From Dokdonella fugitiva (GTDB lineage Bacteria; Pseudomonadota; Gammaproteobacteria; Xanthomonadales; Rhodanobacteraceae): 64,000 bases of DNA. The stretch is from positions 1 through 64,000 of the forward strand of contig NZ_JACGXL010000003.1 of NCBI RefSeq assembly GCF_014138265.1. The letters are read 5' to 3'. The translations under genes and the position numbers were made by a program. This document shows, one piece after another, positions 26,406 to 37,300 of the stretch. The notes under the pieces were generated by a model. The model did no database searches. It saw only the letters and a list, made by a program, of their open reading frames with translations, and was not told where the DNA came from. Numbering within the stretch: position 1 is the first letter of the stretch; every line of letters starts with the position of its first letter.

Positions 26406-27152
26406 GTGATCCTCAATATCGCCGCCTACCTGTTCACCCCGATCGACGACCCCGACGCACTCGCGGCGCAGCTGCGCGAACGCGCCGAAGCCGGCGCCCT
26501 GCGCGGCACCGTGCTGGTCGCGCCGGAGGGCATCAACCTGTTCCTCGCCGGCACCCCGGGTGCAGTCGACGCGTTCGTCGAGGCGTTGCGCACCGACCCA
26601 CGCTTCGCCGCGATCGAGGTCAAGCGCAGTCGCAGCGCGGCACCGCCGTTCGCGCGCCTCAAGGTCAAGCGCAAGCACGAGATCATCGCGTTCCGCCGCG
26701 AGGCCGGGCCCGCGCGCGGACGCGCGCCGTCGCTCGCACCGGAACGCCTCGCGCGCTGGCTCGAGGCCGGCCGCGACGACGACGGCCGGCGCGTGGTCCT
26801 GCTCGACACGCGCAACCGCGAGGAAGTCGCGCACGGCACGTTCGCCGGTGCGCTCACCTTGCCGATCGACAACTTCGTCGACCTGCCCGCGGCGATGGAA
26901 GCGCAGCGTGCGTCGCTCGCCGACGCGACCGTCGTGAGCTTCTGCACCGGCGGCATCCGCTGCGAGAAGGCCGCGCTGTGGATGCAGGCGAACGGCTTCG
27001 AACGCGTCTGGCAGCTCGATGGCGGCATCCTCGGCTATTTCGAGCGGGTCGGCGGCCACGGCTACGACGGCGCCTGCTTAGTGTTCGACGAGCGCGTCGC
27101 GCTCGATCCCACGCTGCGCCCCGTCCACGACGATGCGCGCTCGGGCGACTGA
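26406..27152 (+). CDS. trhO: tRNA uridine(34) hydroxylase TrhO (rhodanese-domain, YceA family)
   Basis: This 248-residue protein makes 5-hydroxyuridine at the wobble position of tRNA in an oxygen-dependent reaction. The N-terminal acylphosphatase-like domain includes GTVLVAPEGINLFLAGT. The rhodanese domain has LLDTRNREEVAHGTF and the active-site loop FCTGGIRCEKA, the family signature. The start is a GTG at 26406. It is divergent from the TonB receptor. It is shorter than E. coli TrhO at the C-terminus, as in the short subgroup. Confidence 0.9.
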   Translation: MILNIAAYLFTPIDDPDALAAQLRERAEAGALRGTVLVAPEGINLFLAGTPGAVDAFVEALRTDPRFAAIEVKRSRSAAPPFARLKVKRKHEIIAFRREAGPARGRAPSLAPERLARWLEAGRDDDGRRVVLLDTRNREEVAHGTFAGALTLPIDNFVDLPAAMEAQRASLADATVVSFCTGGIRCEKAALWMQANGFERVWQLDGGILGYFERVGGHGYDGACLVFDERVALDPTLRPVHDDARSGD

Positions 27153-27229
27153 AGGGACCACGCCGCATACGCGTGCGCATGCGCTGACCGGCGATTCATT
27201 TCGCGACGCGAACCGCTAAGCTCTCGCCG

Positions 27230-28678
27230 ATGGACGATCTCGCCAACCTCATCGACGGCCGCCTGCAGCCTGCCGCGAGCGGCCGCTGGCTCGACGTGTT
27301 CGAGCCTGCCACCGGTGCCGTGTTCGCGCGCTGCCCTGATTCGGACGCCAGCGACGTCGACGCCGCGGTCGCCGCGGCGACGCGCGCGGCGCCGGGCTGG
27401 GCGGCGACCCCCGCGGAACAGCGCGCGCGCCTGCTCGAACGCCTCGCCGCGCTGGTCGAACGCGAGCTCGATGAGCTGGCGCGGCTCGAATCGCGGGACA
27501 GCGGCAAGCCGGTCAAGCTCGCGCGCAGCCTCGACGTCCCGCGCGCGGTCGCCAACCTGCGCTTCTTCGCCGCGGCGATCACTCAATGGGCGAGCGAAGC
27601 CCATGCGACCGACACGCTCGCGCTGAACTACACGCTGCGCCAGCCGCTCGGCGCCGTCGCGTGCATCTCGCCGTGGAACCTGCCGCTGTACCTGTTCACC
27701 TGGAAGATCGCGCCGGCGCTCGCCGCGGGCAACACGGTCGTCGCCAAGCCGTCCGAGGTGACGCCGTGCACGGCCGCGCGGCTCGGCGAACTCGCGATCG
27801 AAGCGGGCTTCCCGTCCGGCGTGCTCAACATCGTGCTCGGCGACGGCCCGCGCGTCGGCCAGCCGCTGGTCGAGCACGCGGGCATCAAGGCGGTGTCGTT
27901 CACCGGCAGCACGCGCACCGGTGCGGCGATCGCGGCGGCGACCGCGACGCGCTTCCGCAAGGTGTCGCTCGAGATGGGCGGCAAGAACCCGGCGATCGTG
28001 TTCGCCGACGCCGACCTCTCCGACGCGAACCTCGACACGATCGTGCGCTCGGGCTTCGCCAACCAGGGCGAGATCTGCCTGTGCGGCTCGCGCCTGCTCG
28101 TGCAGCGTTCGATCTGGGACGCGTTCGTGCCGCGCTACCTCGAGCGCGTGCGCGCGCTGCGCGTCGGCGATCCGCAGGACGACGCCAGCGACCTCGGTGC
28201 GGTCGTCTCGCAGGCGCACTTCGCCAAGGTGACCAGCTGCATCGAGCGCGCGCGCGCCGAAGGCGGCCGCGTGCTGCTCGGCGGCCACGCGCTGCACGTC
28301 GACGGTCGCTGCGCCGACGGCTGGTTCGTCGCGCCGACCGTGATCGAAGGGCTCGGCAACGACGCCGCGACCAACCAGGAAGAGATCTTCGGCCCGGTCG
28401 TCACCTTGCTACCCTTCGGGGACGAGGATGAAGCGCTCGCGCTCGCCAACGGTACCGGCTACGGCCTCGCCGCATCGCTGTGGACGCGCGACCTCGGCCG
28501 CGCGCACCGCGTCGGCGCGAAGCTCGAGTTCGGCATCGTCTGGATCAACTGCTGGCTGCTGCGCGACCTGCGCACGCCGTTCGGCGGCGTGAAGAATTCG
28601 GGCGTCGGCCGCGAAGGCGGCTTCGACGCGCTGCGCTTCTTCACCGAACCTAAGAACATCTGCATCCGCCTGGGCTGA
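27230..28678 (+). CDS. 2-aminomuconic (2-hydroxymuconic) semialdehyde dehydrogenase
   Basis: This 482-residue NAD-dependent aldehyde dehydrogenase has the catalytic Cys C283 in FANQGEICLCGSR and the cofactor motif FTGSTRTG. SLEMGGKNPAIVF and ISPWNLPLYLFTWKIAPA are also present. The wording is that of ALDH8A1 / NbaE / DmpC, which oxidise 2-aminomuconic or 2-hydroxymuconic semialdehyde. The presence within 14 kb of HAAO, ACMS decarboxylase, kynureninase and an aminomuconate-deaminase-like gene supports the kynurenine-pathway role. The next gene starts 2 bp after the stop. Confidence 0.88.
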   Translation: MDDLANLIDGRLQPAASGRWLDVFEPATGAVFARCPDSDASDVDAAVAAATRAAPGWAATPAEQRARLLERLAALVERELDELARLESRDSGKPVKLARSLDVPRAVANLRFFAAAITQWASEAHATDTLALNYTLRQPLGAVACISPWNLPLYLFTWKIAPALAAGNTVVAKPSEVTPCTAARLGELAIEAGFPSGVLNIVLGDGPRVGQPLVEHAGIKAVSFTGSTRTGAAIAAATATRFRKVSLEMGGKNPAIVFADADLSDANLDTIVRSGFANQGEICLCGSRLLVQRSIWDAFVPRYLERVRALRVGDPQDDASDLGAVVSQAHFAKVTSCIERARAEGGRVLLGGHALHVDGRCADGWFVAPTVIEGLGNDAATNQEEIFGPVVTLLPFGDEDEALALANGTGYGLAASLWTRDLGRAHRVGAKLEFGIVWINCWLLRDLRTPFGGVKNSGVGREGGFDALRFFTEPKNICIRLG

Positions 28679-28680
28679 CC

Positions 28681-29334
28681 ATGCACGACCTCAAGGATCT
28701 ACTCGAACGCAACCGCGCCTGGTCCGATTCGCTCGTCGCGAACGACCCGCAGTTCTTCCGCCGCCTGTCCGAGCAGCAGGCGCCGAAGTACCTGTGGATC
28801 GGCTGCTCCGACTCGCGCGTGCCGGCGAACCAGATCATCGACATGGCGCCGGGCGAGGTGTTCGTGCACCGCAACGTCGCCAACGTCGTCGTACACACCG
28901 ACCTCAACTGCCTCAGCGCGATCCAGTTCGCTGTCGACGTGCTCAAGGTCGAGCACATCATCGTGGTCGGCCACTATGGTTGCGGCGGCGTGCTCGCGGT
29001 GCTCGAGGAGCGCCGCCTCGGCCTCGTCGACAACTGGTTGCGACACGTCGACGACGTGAAGCACAAGCACGCCGAAGCGTTGGCGCGCTTGAACGACCCG
29101 CAGCAGCGCCATGCGAGACTGTGCGAGCTGAACGTGCTCGAACAGGTCATCAACGTGTGCCAGACGACCGTCGTGCGCGACGCCTGGGACCGCGGCCAGG
29201 ACCTCACCGTGCACGGCTGGATCTACAGCCTTCGCAACGGCCGCGTACGCGACCTCGCGATGCACGTCGCGAGCAACAACGATCTCGCCCGCGCCGCCGC
29301 GGCGGCCCTCGCCCTCGTCAACGAGCAGGTTTAG
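28681..29334 (+). CDS. can: Beta-class carbonic anhydrase
   Basis: This 217-residue protein interconverts CO2 and bicarbonate. The zinc ligands are C42, H98 and C101 (GCSDSRVPAN and VVGHYGCGGV), with the D44-R46 dyad. The length matches E. coli Can. The start lies 2 bp after the aldehyde dehydrogenase stop, so the two are probably co-translated. The ACMS decarboxylase of the same pathway releases CO2, which could explain the pairing; that link is speculative. Confidence 0.93.
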   Translation: MHDLKDLLERNRAWSDSLVANDPQFFRRLSEQQAPKYLWIGCSDSRVPANQIIDMAPGEVFVHRNVANVVVHTDLNCLSAIQFAVDVLKVEHIIVVGHYGCGGVLAVLEERRLGLVDNWLRHVDDVKHKHAEALARLNDPQQRHARLCELNVLEQVINVCQTTVVRDAWDRGQDLTVHGWIYSLRNGRVRDLAMHVASNNDLARAAAAALALVNEQV

Positions 29335-29398
29335 GGCTGGCGCAAGGGCGACCCGGGTGGTATCACGATTCCACGAACCGAACGGACGATCCCCGACG

Positions 29399-30838
29399 AT
29401 GCGCACCCTCACGATCTTCGCCCTCGCCGCTCTCCTGCCCTGCCTCGCGCAGGGCGCGGAACAGGAAGCACTGTCGCCCTACCAGTGGGCGCAGGCGCAG
29501 AAGGCCGCGTTCGAGAAATCCGAGAAGGTGTACACCGAGGCGCTCAAGCGCACCGGCCTGCTCGCCCAGTACCGCGCGATGCGCGACGCCTACCGCAGCG
29601 ACAACAACCGCGCGTTCCGCATCGTGTTCGGCCAGTACCTCAGCTGGTACCAGAGCTTCGTCGGCGACTACGTCGGCGCGCACGATTCGTACTCGATCCG
29701 CCAGCTGCCCGGCTCCGACGACGCGCCCTCGCCGCTCAAGGGCGGCTACACGCCGCAACCCGCGATCGAGGCGATCGCCGCGCTCGCGAAGGGACGCAAG
29801 GCGGTGTTCTTCAACGAGGCGCACAACGTGCCTCTCACGCGCACCCTCACGGTGGAGCTGCTGCAGAAGCTGCGCGAGGACGGCTACGACACCTTCGCCG
29901 CGGAGACGATCTACGCGAGCGATCCGGACCTGCAGAAGCGCGGCTACCCGACCGACAAGAGCGGCTTCTACACGATGGAACCGATCTGCGCTGAGATGGT
30001 GCGCACCGCGATCAAGCTCGGCTTCAGGATCGTCGCCTACGAAAGCGAGAAGGAAGGCAATGGCGACGTGCGCGAATACGACCAGGCGAAGAACCTGTAC
30101 GAGCGCGTGTTCAAGGCGGACCCGAACGCGCGCCTCGTCGTCAACGCCGGTTACGCGCACATCCAGGAGAACGGCAAGTACCTCGGCGGCAAGAGCATGG
30201 CGCAGCACTTCCGCAAGCTCAGCGGCATCGATCCGCTCACGGTCGAGCAGACGATGCTGATCGAGCATCCGCCCGGCACCGAGAACCATCCGTACTACCA
30301 CGCGGTCGTCGACAGCCTGCACCCGAAGACGCCGATCGTGTTCGAGGACGCCAAGGGCACGCCGTGGACGCTCAAGCCGAAGGCGTACGACGTCAGCGTG
30401 TTCTTCCCGGTCGACGAGATCCGCGACGAACGCCCGACCTGGGCCGACCTCGACGGCCTGCGCTTCCCGTATTTCGTCAACGGCAGCGTCTGCCAGAACC
30501 AGTTCCCGTGCCTGGTCGAAGCGCGTTACGCCGACGAGGGCGAAGGCGCGATCCCGGCCGACCGCCTCGTGCTCGATCCGGTCAAGAGCGCCGAACGCCT
30601 GCAGGACCGCCTGTCGATGGGACAGGCGGTCGTGCACGGGATCCTCTACCTGCGCCCGGGCCGCTACCGCGTGACGGCGAGCGACGACAGCAATCGGCAG
30701 ATCTCGAAGAGCGACCTCACGATCGGCGCCGACGGCAAGGTCGCCCGGCGCAACAACGAAGCGCGTCCGAGCTGCTACACCGGCATGACCCAACCGCACG
30801 GCGAAGACGCCGCAGCACCCTGCGAGCAGGGCGCCTGA
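29399..30838 (+). CDS. Exported ChaN/erythromycin-esterase-like protein
   Basis: This 479-residue protein has a signal peptide ending near CLAQGA. A central region FFNEAHNVPLTRTLTVELL, FAAETIYA and VNAGYAHIQENG recalls the ChaN / EreA-like / TraB-clan fold, where Glu and His residues of the first and last motif form the active site. No haem or macrolide link is evident. The C-terminal third is unassigned and holds four cysteines. It lies between the carbonic anhydrase and RidA-type genes; a pathway role is not proposed. Confidence 0.6.
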   Translation: MRTLTIFALAALLPCLAQGAEQEALSPYQWAQAQKAAFEKSEKVYTEALKRTGLLAQYRAMRDAYRSDNNRAFRIVFGQYLSWYQSFVGDYVGAHDSYSIRQLPGSDDAPSPLKGGYTPQPAIEAIAALAKGRKAVFFNEAHNVPLTRTLTVELLQKLREDGYDTFAAETIYASDPDLQKRGYPTDKSGFYTMEPICAEMVRTAIKLGFRIVAYESEKEGNGDVREYDQAKNLYERVFKADPNARLVVNAGYAHIQENGKYLGGKSMAQHFRKLSGIDPLTVEQTMLIEHPPGTENHPYYHAVVDSLHPKTPIVFEDAKGTPWTLKPKAYDVSVFFPVDEIRDERPTWADLDGLRFPYFVNGSVCQNQFPCLVEARYADEGEGAIPADRLVLDPVKSAERLQDRLSMGQAVVHGILYLRPGRYRVTASDDSNRQISKSDLTIGADGKVARRNNEARPSCYTGMTQPHGEDAAAPCEQGA

Positions 30839-30842
30839 CGCG

Positions 30843-31280
30843 ATGGAAGGAACCATCCGCACCGACAGCGCGCCCGCTCCGGTCGGCGCGTACCCGCACG
30901 CGCGCCGCGTCGGCGACCTGCTGTTCCTCTCCGGCGTCGGCCCGCGCACGCCGGGCAGCAACGCGATCCCCGGCAACGTGCACGACGCCGGCGGCAAACT
31001 CCTCGCGTACGACATCGAGGCGCAGTGCCGGCAGGTGTTCGCGAACGTGCGCGCGGTGCTCGAGGCGAGTGGCGCGCGCTGGGAGGATCTCGTCGACGTG
31101 ACCGTGTTCCTCACCGACATGGCGCGCGACTTCGCCGCGTACAACCGCGTCTACGCCGAGCACTTCCCCGACCCTGCCACTGCGCCGTGCCGCACGACAC
31201 TCGGCATCACTGCGCTGCCGACACCGATCGCGATCGAGCTCAAGTGCATCGCGCAGTCGAAAGCCACGCGCGGCGCCTGA
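30843..31280 (+). CDS. RidA-family protein, probable 2-aminomuconate deaminase
   Basis: This 145-residue RidA (YjgF/YER057c/UK114) protein has PVGAYPHARRVGDLLFLSG near the start and the family's EDLVDVTVFLTDM. APCRTTLGITALP includes the usual Arg. The GAYPH beginning is close to AmnD/NbaF 2-aminomuconate deaminases and unlike general RidA. Such enzymes release ammonia from 2-aminomuconate to give 4-oxalocrotonate. The gene lies 148 bp before haaO and in the same operon direction as the other kynurenine genes. Confidence 0.8.
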   Translation: MEGTIRTDSAPAPVGAYPHARRVGDLLFLSGVGPRTPGSNAIPGNVHDAGGKLLAYDIEAQCRQVFANVRAVLEASGARWEDLVDVTVFLTDMARDFAAYNRVYAEHFPDPATAPCRTTLGITALPTPIAIELKCIAQSKATRGA

Positions 31281-31298
31281 GGGCGCCGGAGCCGCGAA

Positions 31299-31343
31299 AG
31301 CCGCGATGCTGCTGCAGGTCGAAACGAAGAGGCATCGCGGCTT
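31299..31343. repeat. REP-like palindrome upstream of haaO
   Basis: AAGCCGCGATGC (31299-31310) and its exact complement (31332-31343) form a 12-bp stem with a 21-bp loop, followed by CCGCCGCTCCCACA. The arms and flank resemble the GCCGCTCC-type elements at 15934 and 44375. Confidence 0.5.
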
Positions 31344-31428
31344 CCGCCGCTCCCACAGGGGAGATTGCGGCATCGCGCCGGCACGCCGGCGGCGATAGAC
31401 TTGCAGCTTGAGCCTAGGAACGCCGCCG

Positions 31429-31956
31429 ATGCTGCCCGCTCCGTTCAACCTGCAAGCCTGGATCGACGAACACCGCCACCTGCTCAAGCCGCCGGTCGGC
31501 AACAAGTGCATGGTTGCCGGCGATTTCATCGTGATGATCGTCGGCGGGCCGAACCTGCGTACCGACTACCACTGGGAGGAAGGCCCGGAGTTCTTCCACC
31601 AGCTCGAAGGCGAGATGGTGCTGAGGATCCAGGAAGACGGCCGCGTGCGCGACATCCCGATCCGCGCCGGCGAGGTGTTCCACCTTCCGCCGCACGTCCC
31701 GCATTCGCCGCAGCGCATGCCCGGTTCGATCGGCCTCGTGATCGAGCGCAAGCGCCTCGCGCACGAGCAGGACGGCCTCATGTGGTTCTGCGAGCGCTGC
31801 AACCACAAGCTGTACGAGGAGTTCTTCCATCTGCTCGACATCGAGAACGACTTCCCGCGCGTGTTCGAACACTTCTACCGTTCGGTCGAGGCGCGCACCT
31901 GCGACGCCTGCGGGCACCTGAATCCCGCGCCGGAGAAGTACGCGTTCGAAGGATGA
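31429..31956 (+). CDS. haaO: 3-hydroxyanthranilate 3,4-dioxygenase
   Basis: This 175-residue cupin opens the 3-hydroxyanthranilate ring to give 2-amino-3-carboxymuconate semialdehyde (ACMS). The Fe(II) ligands match H48, E54 and H92 (RTDYH, GPEFFH, HVPHSP). The bacterial-type rubredoxin-like metal site is complete with C121, C124, C158 and C161. The ATG at 31429 is chosen over a TTG 21 bp earlier. It stands between the RidA-type and FUSC genes. Confidence 0.94.
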   Translation: MLPAPFNLQAWIDEHRHLLKPPVGNKCMVAGDFIVMIVGGPNLRTDYHWEEGPEFFHQLEGEMVLRIQEDGRVRDIPIRAGEVFHLPPHVPHSPQRMPGSIGLVIERKRLAHEQDGLMWFCERCNHKLYEEFFHLLDIENDFPRVFEHFYRSVEARTCDACGHLNPAPEKYAFEG

Positions 31957-32032
31957 TGCGCCGGCCCGCACGACGACGGCGGGCTACGCCGACGCCCTGT
32001 GCAGCGCGCCGCGCCTGCCGCATCATGCGCGC

Positions 32033-34123
32033 ATGCTACGCAGCCTGATCGAGATCAAGCCGCGCGACGTGCCGGTACGCGTCGCACTGCGCAACGCGGC
32101 AGCGGTCGTGCTGCCGCTCGCGGCCGGCATCGCGAGCGGCCACGTCGAGGCCGGCCTCGGCATCGCCGCCGGCGCGCTCAACACGATGTTCACCGACCAG
32201 CCCGGGCCGTACCGGTTGCGCATGCAGCGCATGCTGCTGACCGCGTTCGCCGCGGGCCTGTCGGCGTTCCTCGGCAGCCTGATCGGCCCGCACACGTTCC
32301 TGCTCGTGCTCGCGAGCCTCGTCTGGGGCGTCGGTGGCGGCCTGCTAGTCGCCCTCGGACCCGATGCCGCTCGCGCGGGACTCACGAGCATGATCCTGCT
32401 CGTCATCACCGCGGCGCAGCCGCGTTCGCTCGCCGGTGCGCTCGCCGCAGGCGGGCTGATCGTCGCCGGCGGCATGCTGCAGACGCTGTTCGCGATCGCC
32501 GCGTGGCCGCTGCAGCGCTACCGGCCGGAACGCCACGCGCTTGCCGAGATCTGTCGCCAGCTCGCTGCGAGCGCGCGCCGCCTGCCCGACCGCGCGCAGG
32601 CGCCACCGGTCACGCAGGCGCTGATCGACGTCGAACACATGCTGCACGGCGAGCATCGCGCGCGCGGCCAGATCATGGAGACGTTCCGCGTGCTGGCCGA
32701 ACTGGTCGAACGCATCCGCCTCGAACTGCTCGCGCTGGTCGACCTGCGCGTCGACCTCGCCGACCATGACGCGAGCGCGACCCTCGGCCGCACGCTCGAA
32801 TACGCCGCGCGCACGCTCGAAGCGCTCGCCGCCGCGCTCGACCGCGGCACCAGCCCGCTCGCCGGCGCCGCGGCGATGGAAGGCCTCGAGGCGACGCTCG
32901 ACGCACTCGCGCAGTTGCGCGACCGCGCGGCGCACCCCCCGCGCGAACTCGTGATCGCGCTCGCGCGCGCGCAAGGCCTCGCCGGCCAGCTGCGCGCGAT
33001 GCTGCGCAACGCGAACTTCGCCGGCAGCCGCGGCGAACTGCGCGCGCAGATCGCCGAGGCGCAGCTGCCGCGCGCGCTGCGCCCGCGCAGCTGGCTCGCG
33101 ACGTTGCGCGCGAACGTCGCGTTGTCGTCGGTCGCGTTCCGCCACGCGCTGCGCTGCGGCACGTGCCTCGCGCTCGCGGTCGCGGCCGAACGCATCGGCG
33201 GCCTCGAACACGGCTACTGGATCCCGATGACGATCGCGATCGTGCTCAAGCCGGACTTCGCCGGCACCTTCCAGTTCGGCCTGCTGCGCGTCGCCGGCAC
33301 GTTGCTCGGCCTCGTGCTGACGACGGCGCTCGTGCACTACGCGTTCGTCGGGCCGTGGCAGGAACTCGTCCTGCTCGGTGCGCTCTGCGTCGGCTTCCGC
33401 ATGCTCGTCACCGTGCACTACGGGCTCGGCGTGATGATGCTGACCGGCGTCGTCGTGATCCTGCTCGCGTTCGGCGGCATCGCGCCGGGGGAGACGATGG
33501 TCGCGCGCGGCATCGCGACCGCGATCGGCAGTGCGGTCGCCCTGCTCGCCTACGCGGCGTGGCCGACCTGGGAGCGGCGCCGCGTACGACCCGCGCTGGC
33601 GACGATGCTCGACGCCTACCGCGGCTACTTCGCGACCTTGCTGCAGGACGACGTCGCCGCGCACGTCGCCACCCGCACGCTCGCGCGCAGCGCGCGCACC
33701 AACGCGGAGGCGTCGATCGCGCGCCTGCGCGGCGAACCGCGGCCCGACCGCCGCCTGCTCGCGTTCGCCGACGGCCTGTTCGCCAACGCGAACCGCTTCG
33801 TGCGCGCGTGCATGTCGTTCGAGGCGGTGCTGCAGGACGCACGCGAGCTGCCCGAACGCGACGCACTCGCCGCATTCGCGGGCCGCATTGCCGCGAGCCT
33901 GCAGGCGCTCGCCGGCGCGCTGCGCGACGATGCCGTCGTCGCACCCGCGGACCTGCGCACGGAAGAGCGCGCGTTCGCCGCGCGACTCGACGCGGCGGTG
34001 GGCGAACGCGATGCCGGCGTCGCCGCCGAAGTCGTCGAAGCGTTCGATCGCATGACCGACAGCATCGATACGCTCGCGCATCTCATCCTGCAGGCGGATC
34101 GAAACCTGCGCCGCACGGCATAG
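32033..34123 (+). CDS. FUSC family inner-membrane transporter
   Basis: This 696-residue protein has two membrane blocks: an N-terminal one (about residues 20-170, ending in the LQTLFAIAAWPLQRYRPE junction) and a C-terminal one (about 370-520, with HGYWIPMTIAIVLKPDFAGT and GTLLGLVLTTALVHY). A cytoplasmic helical region lies between them. This is the FUSC/YccS/AaeB layout. AaeB-like members export aromatic carboxylic acids. Its place within the kynurenine genes is consistent with aromatic-acid efflux, but the substrate is unknown. A hairpin lies 20 bp after the stop. Confidence 0.85.
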   Translation: MLRSLIEIKPRDVPVRVALRNAAAVVLPLAAGIASGHVEAGLGIAAGALNTMFTDQPGPYRLRMQRMLLTAFAAGLSAFLGSLIGPHTFLLVLASLVWGVGGGLLVALGPDAARAGLTSMILLVITAAQPRSLAGALAAGGLIVAGGMLQTLFAIAAWPLQRYRPERHALAEICRQLAASARRLPDRAQAPPVTQALIDVEHMLHGEHRARGQIMETFRVLAELVERIRLELLALVDLRVDLADHDASATLGRTLEYAARTLEALAAALDRGTSPLAGAAAMEGLEATLDALAQLRDRAAHPPRELVIALARAQGLAGQLRAMLRNANFAGSRGELRAQIAEAQLPRALRPRSWLATLRANVALSSVAFRHALRCGTCLALAVAAERIGGLEHGYWIPMTIAIVLKPDFAGTFQFGLLRVAGTLLGLVLTTALVHYAFVGPWQELVLLGALCVGFRMLVTVHYGLGVMMLTGVVVILLAFGGIAPGETMVARGIATAIGSAVALLAYAAWPTWERRRVRPALATMLDAYRGYFATLLQDDVAAHVATRTLARSARTNAEASIARLRGEPRPDRRLLAFADGLFANANRFVRACMSFEAVLQDARELPERDALAAFAGRIAASLQALAGALRDDAVVAPADLRTEERAFAARLDAAVGERDAGVAAEVVEAFDRMTDSIDTLAHLILQADRNLRRTA

Positions 34124-34143
34124 CGACGAAACGATTCGCGCGG

Positions 34144-34170
34144 GCGCGCGCAAAACGCGATTGCGCGCGC
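34144..34170. other. 10-bp hairpin after the FUSC gene
   Basis: GCGCGCGCAA and TTGCGCGCGC enclose a 7-base loop. No T-run follows, so it is only a possible transcript end. Confidence 0.4.
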
Positions 34171-34332
34171 TCGTTCGCGTGCTACCGTTGCCGGCGGCGC
34201 TCGCGCGCCCAGGGGAAAAACCATTCTTTCGTAGACCGACTCGGACGCCGGTTCATCGCCGCAGCGATCGCACGCGACCGCTGTACGGCGAGTCGATCGA
34301 CGTCCGATCCCACAGCTGGGGAGATCATTCCG

Positions 34333-37300
34333 ATGATACCGATACACCGCCGCGGCACGACGCAGGCGCGCACGACCGGCTTCGTGCGCGCGTTGCTGGC
34401 GCTGTGCCTGACGACGCTCGCCACCTTCGCCTTCGCGATCCAGCCGGTGACGCCGGAACAGCGCGCCGGGCACCCGAAGCTGCAGCGTGCGTTCATCGCA
34501 CCTGAACTGGACGTGCAGCCCGAGCTCGAGGCCGCCGAATCGCTCGTCGCCGGCGCCGGCACGCGCGCCGCGGCCGCGTCCTTCGCGCAGCGCTACGGCG
34601 GCACGTGGGAAGCACGCTGGGACCGTCGCAACGATCGCCCGAACCTGATCCAGGGCAGCGGCGTTCCGCTCGTGCCGGGTCGCGGCAACTCGCTCACGCT
34701 GGCGCAGCTCGGCCTCGCCGCCAACGACCACGTCGATCTTGCCGTGGTCGAGACGCGACTGCAGGACTTCATCGCCGCGAACGCCGACCTGCTCGGGACC
34801 AAGGGCCTCGACTTCGCGCTCGACCCGAACAGCAGCATCGCCTACGGCAAGAATGATTCGCACTGGTTCGTCGAATTCGTGCAGCTCAAGGACGGCGTGC
34901 GCGTCGAAGGCGCCGGCCTGTTCTTCCGTGTCGCGGCAGGCAACATCGTGCAGTTCGGCGCCAATGCGGTCGCGCCGGTCGCGATCGACGTGCAGCCGGT
35001 GTCGACGCGCGAGAACGCGTTCGACCTCGCCCTGCGCGAACTCGATTTCCCGGCGGGCACGCGCGTCGCCGAGATCGTCGAAGCGGGCGAACTGCTCGTC
35101 GTGCCGGTCGCGCCGGCGGGTGAAGCGGCCAAGGCGAACTATGCCGGCGAGACCGGCCAGGGTTACCGCCACCGGCTCGCATGGCGCTTCGTGTTCCGCC
35201 TCGATGGCGACGTGACGACCTACCAGGTGCTGTTCGACGCGCACACCAACCGCGTCATCGAAGTGCGCGACCTCAACGACTGGGTCAACGCGACCGTCAC
35301 CGGCGGCATCTACCCGACCACGAACTCCGACACCGAAGTCGTGCGCCCGATGCCGTTCGCGAACGTCAGCAACGGCGGCGTCAAGGTGACCGACGTGCTC
35401 GGCATCTACGACTACAGCGGCGGCACGGCGACGATCACGCTGAACGGCAAGTTCTTCAACATGTCGGACAACTGCGGCGCGATCTCGCTGTCCAACTCGA
35501 CCGACGGCAACCTGAATTTCGGCACCAGCGCCGGCACCGACTGCGTCACGCCGGGCGTCGGCGGCGCGGGCAACACGCACGCGTCGCGCACGGGCTTCTA
35601 CCACCTGACCAACATCAACCGGAAGGCGATCACGTTCTTCCCGTCCAACTCGTGGCTGCAGGGCACGGTGACGGCGAACATGAACATCAACGACCTGTGC
35701 AACGCCGGCTGGAACGGCAGCACGCTGAACTTCTTCAAGTCCGGCGGCGGCTGCTCCAACACGGGCGAGATCGCCGCGGTGTTCCTGCACGAATGGGGCC
35801 ACGGCATGGACACCAACAGCGGCGGCGCGGCCAGCGAGAACGGCAGCGGCGAAGCGGTCGGCGACACGTTCGCGTTCCTCGAGACGAAGGACGCCTGCAT
35901 CGGCAAGAACTTCACCCCGGGCCAGGCGTGCGCGAACTGCGCGGCGAGCTGCACCGGCGTGCGCGACGTCAATGCGTTCAGCACGCACGGCGCGGCCACG
36001 GTCGCGCGACCGAACCTCGTCGCCGACAACGCCGGCATCAACTGCGACCGCTACACCTGCCCGTACCTGTCGCAGGGCGTCTTCCCGTACCAGGGCCCGA
36101 TGGGCTACGAGGGCCACTGCGAGAGCTACATCGCCAGCTCGGCCAACTGGGATCTCGCGCAGTCGCTGCTCACGCACTTCGGCACGAACCAGGGCTGGAG
36201 CGAAATGGACCGCATCTGGTACGGCAGCCTCACGCCGAGCAAGAGCGCCTATCGCGTCGTCAGCGGCGGCACCTGCAATCCCGCGGCGACCGTCGACGGC
36301 TGCGGCGCGAACAACTGGTACACGGTGTTCCTCGCCTCCGACGACGACGACGGCAACCTCGCCAACGGCACGCCGAACGGCTGCCGCATCTGGGACGCGT
36401 TCAACGCCCACGGCATCGCCTGCGGCACGCGCCCGGTGTGCAGCGCCGATGCGCCCGACTTCACGCTCGCGATCGCCGAGGCGAGCCAGAGCATCTGCGC
36501 GCCCGGCAACACGACCTACACGATCAACGTCGGCAGCCAGCTCGGCTTCACCAACGCGGTCACGCTGAGCGCGACCGGCCTTCCGGCCGGTGTCAGCGCG
36601 GCGTTCTCGGTCAATCCGGTCGTGCCGGGTGGCAGCTCGGTGATGACGATCACCGCGAACGGCTCGGCCGTCGCCGGCACGTCGACGATCACGGTCAACG
36701 GCACCGCTGCATCCAGCGCCGGCCACTCGGCGACGAGCCAGCTCGTGCTCACCACGGGCGCACCCGCGGCGCCGGTCCTGAGCGGTCCCGCCAATGGCGC
36801 GACCGGCGTCAGCACCGCACCGACGCTGAGCTGGGCCGCGAGCGCGAACGCCACCTCGTACACGCTCGAGATCGCCACCGACGCCGGCTTCACGAACATC
36901 GTGCAGACGACGCCGGGCATCACGGCGACGAGCTACGCCGTCAGCGGCCTGCTGCCGACGACGACGTACTACTGGCGCGTGAAGGCGCTCAACGCGTGCG
37001 GCTCGACGACCTCGACGGTGTTCAGCTTCACCACCGCGAACATGATCTGTCGCGCGCCGAATGTGGCGATCCCCGACAACAACACGACCGGCGTGACCGA
37101 CAACCTCGTCGTCAGCGACAGCTCGACTCTCACCAACCTCAAGCTGTCGATCAAGGCCACCCACACCTACGTCGGTGATCTCGCCTTCACGCTCACCAAG
37201 GGCAGCAGCGTGATCGTCATCAACCATCCGACCAACGGCAGCGGCGGTTGCAGCGGCGACAACATCGACGTCACGCTCGACGACGCGTCCTCGACGCTCG

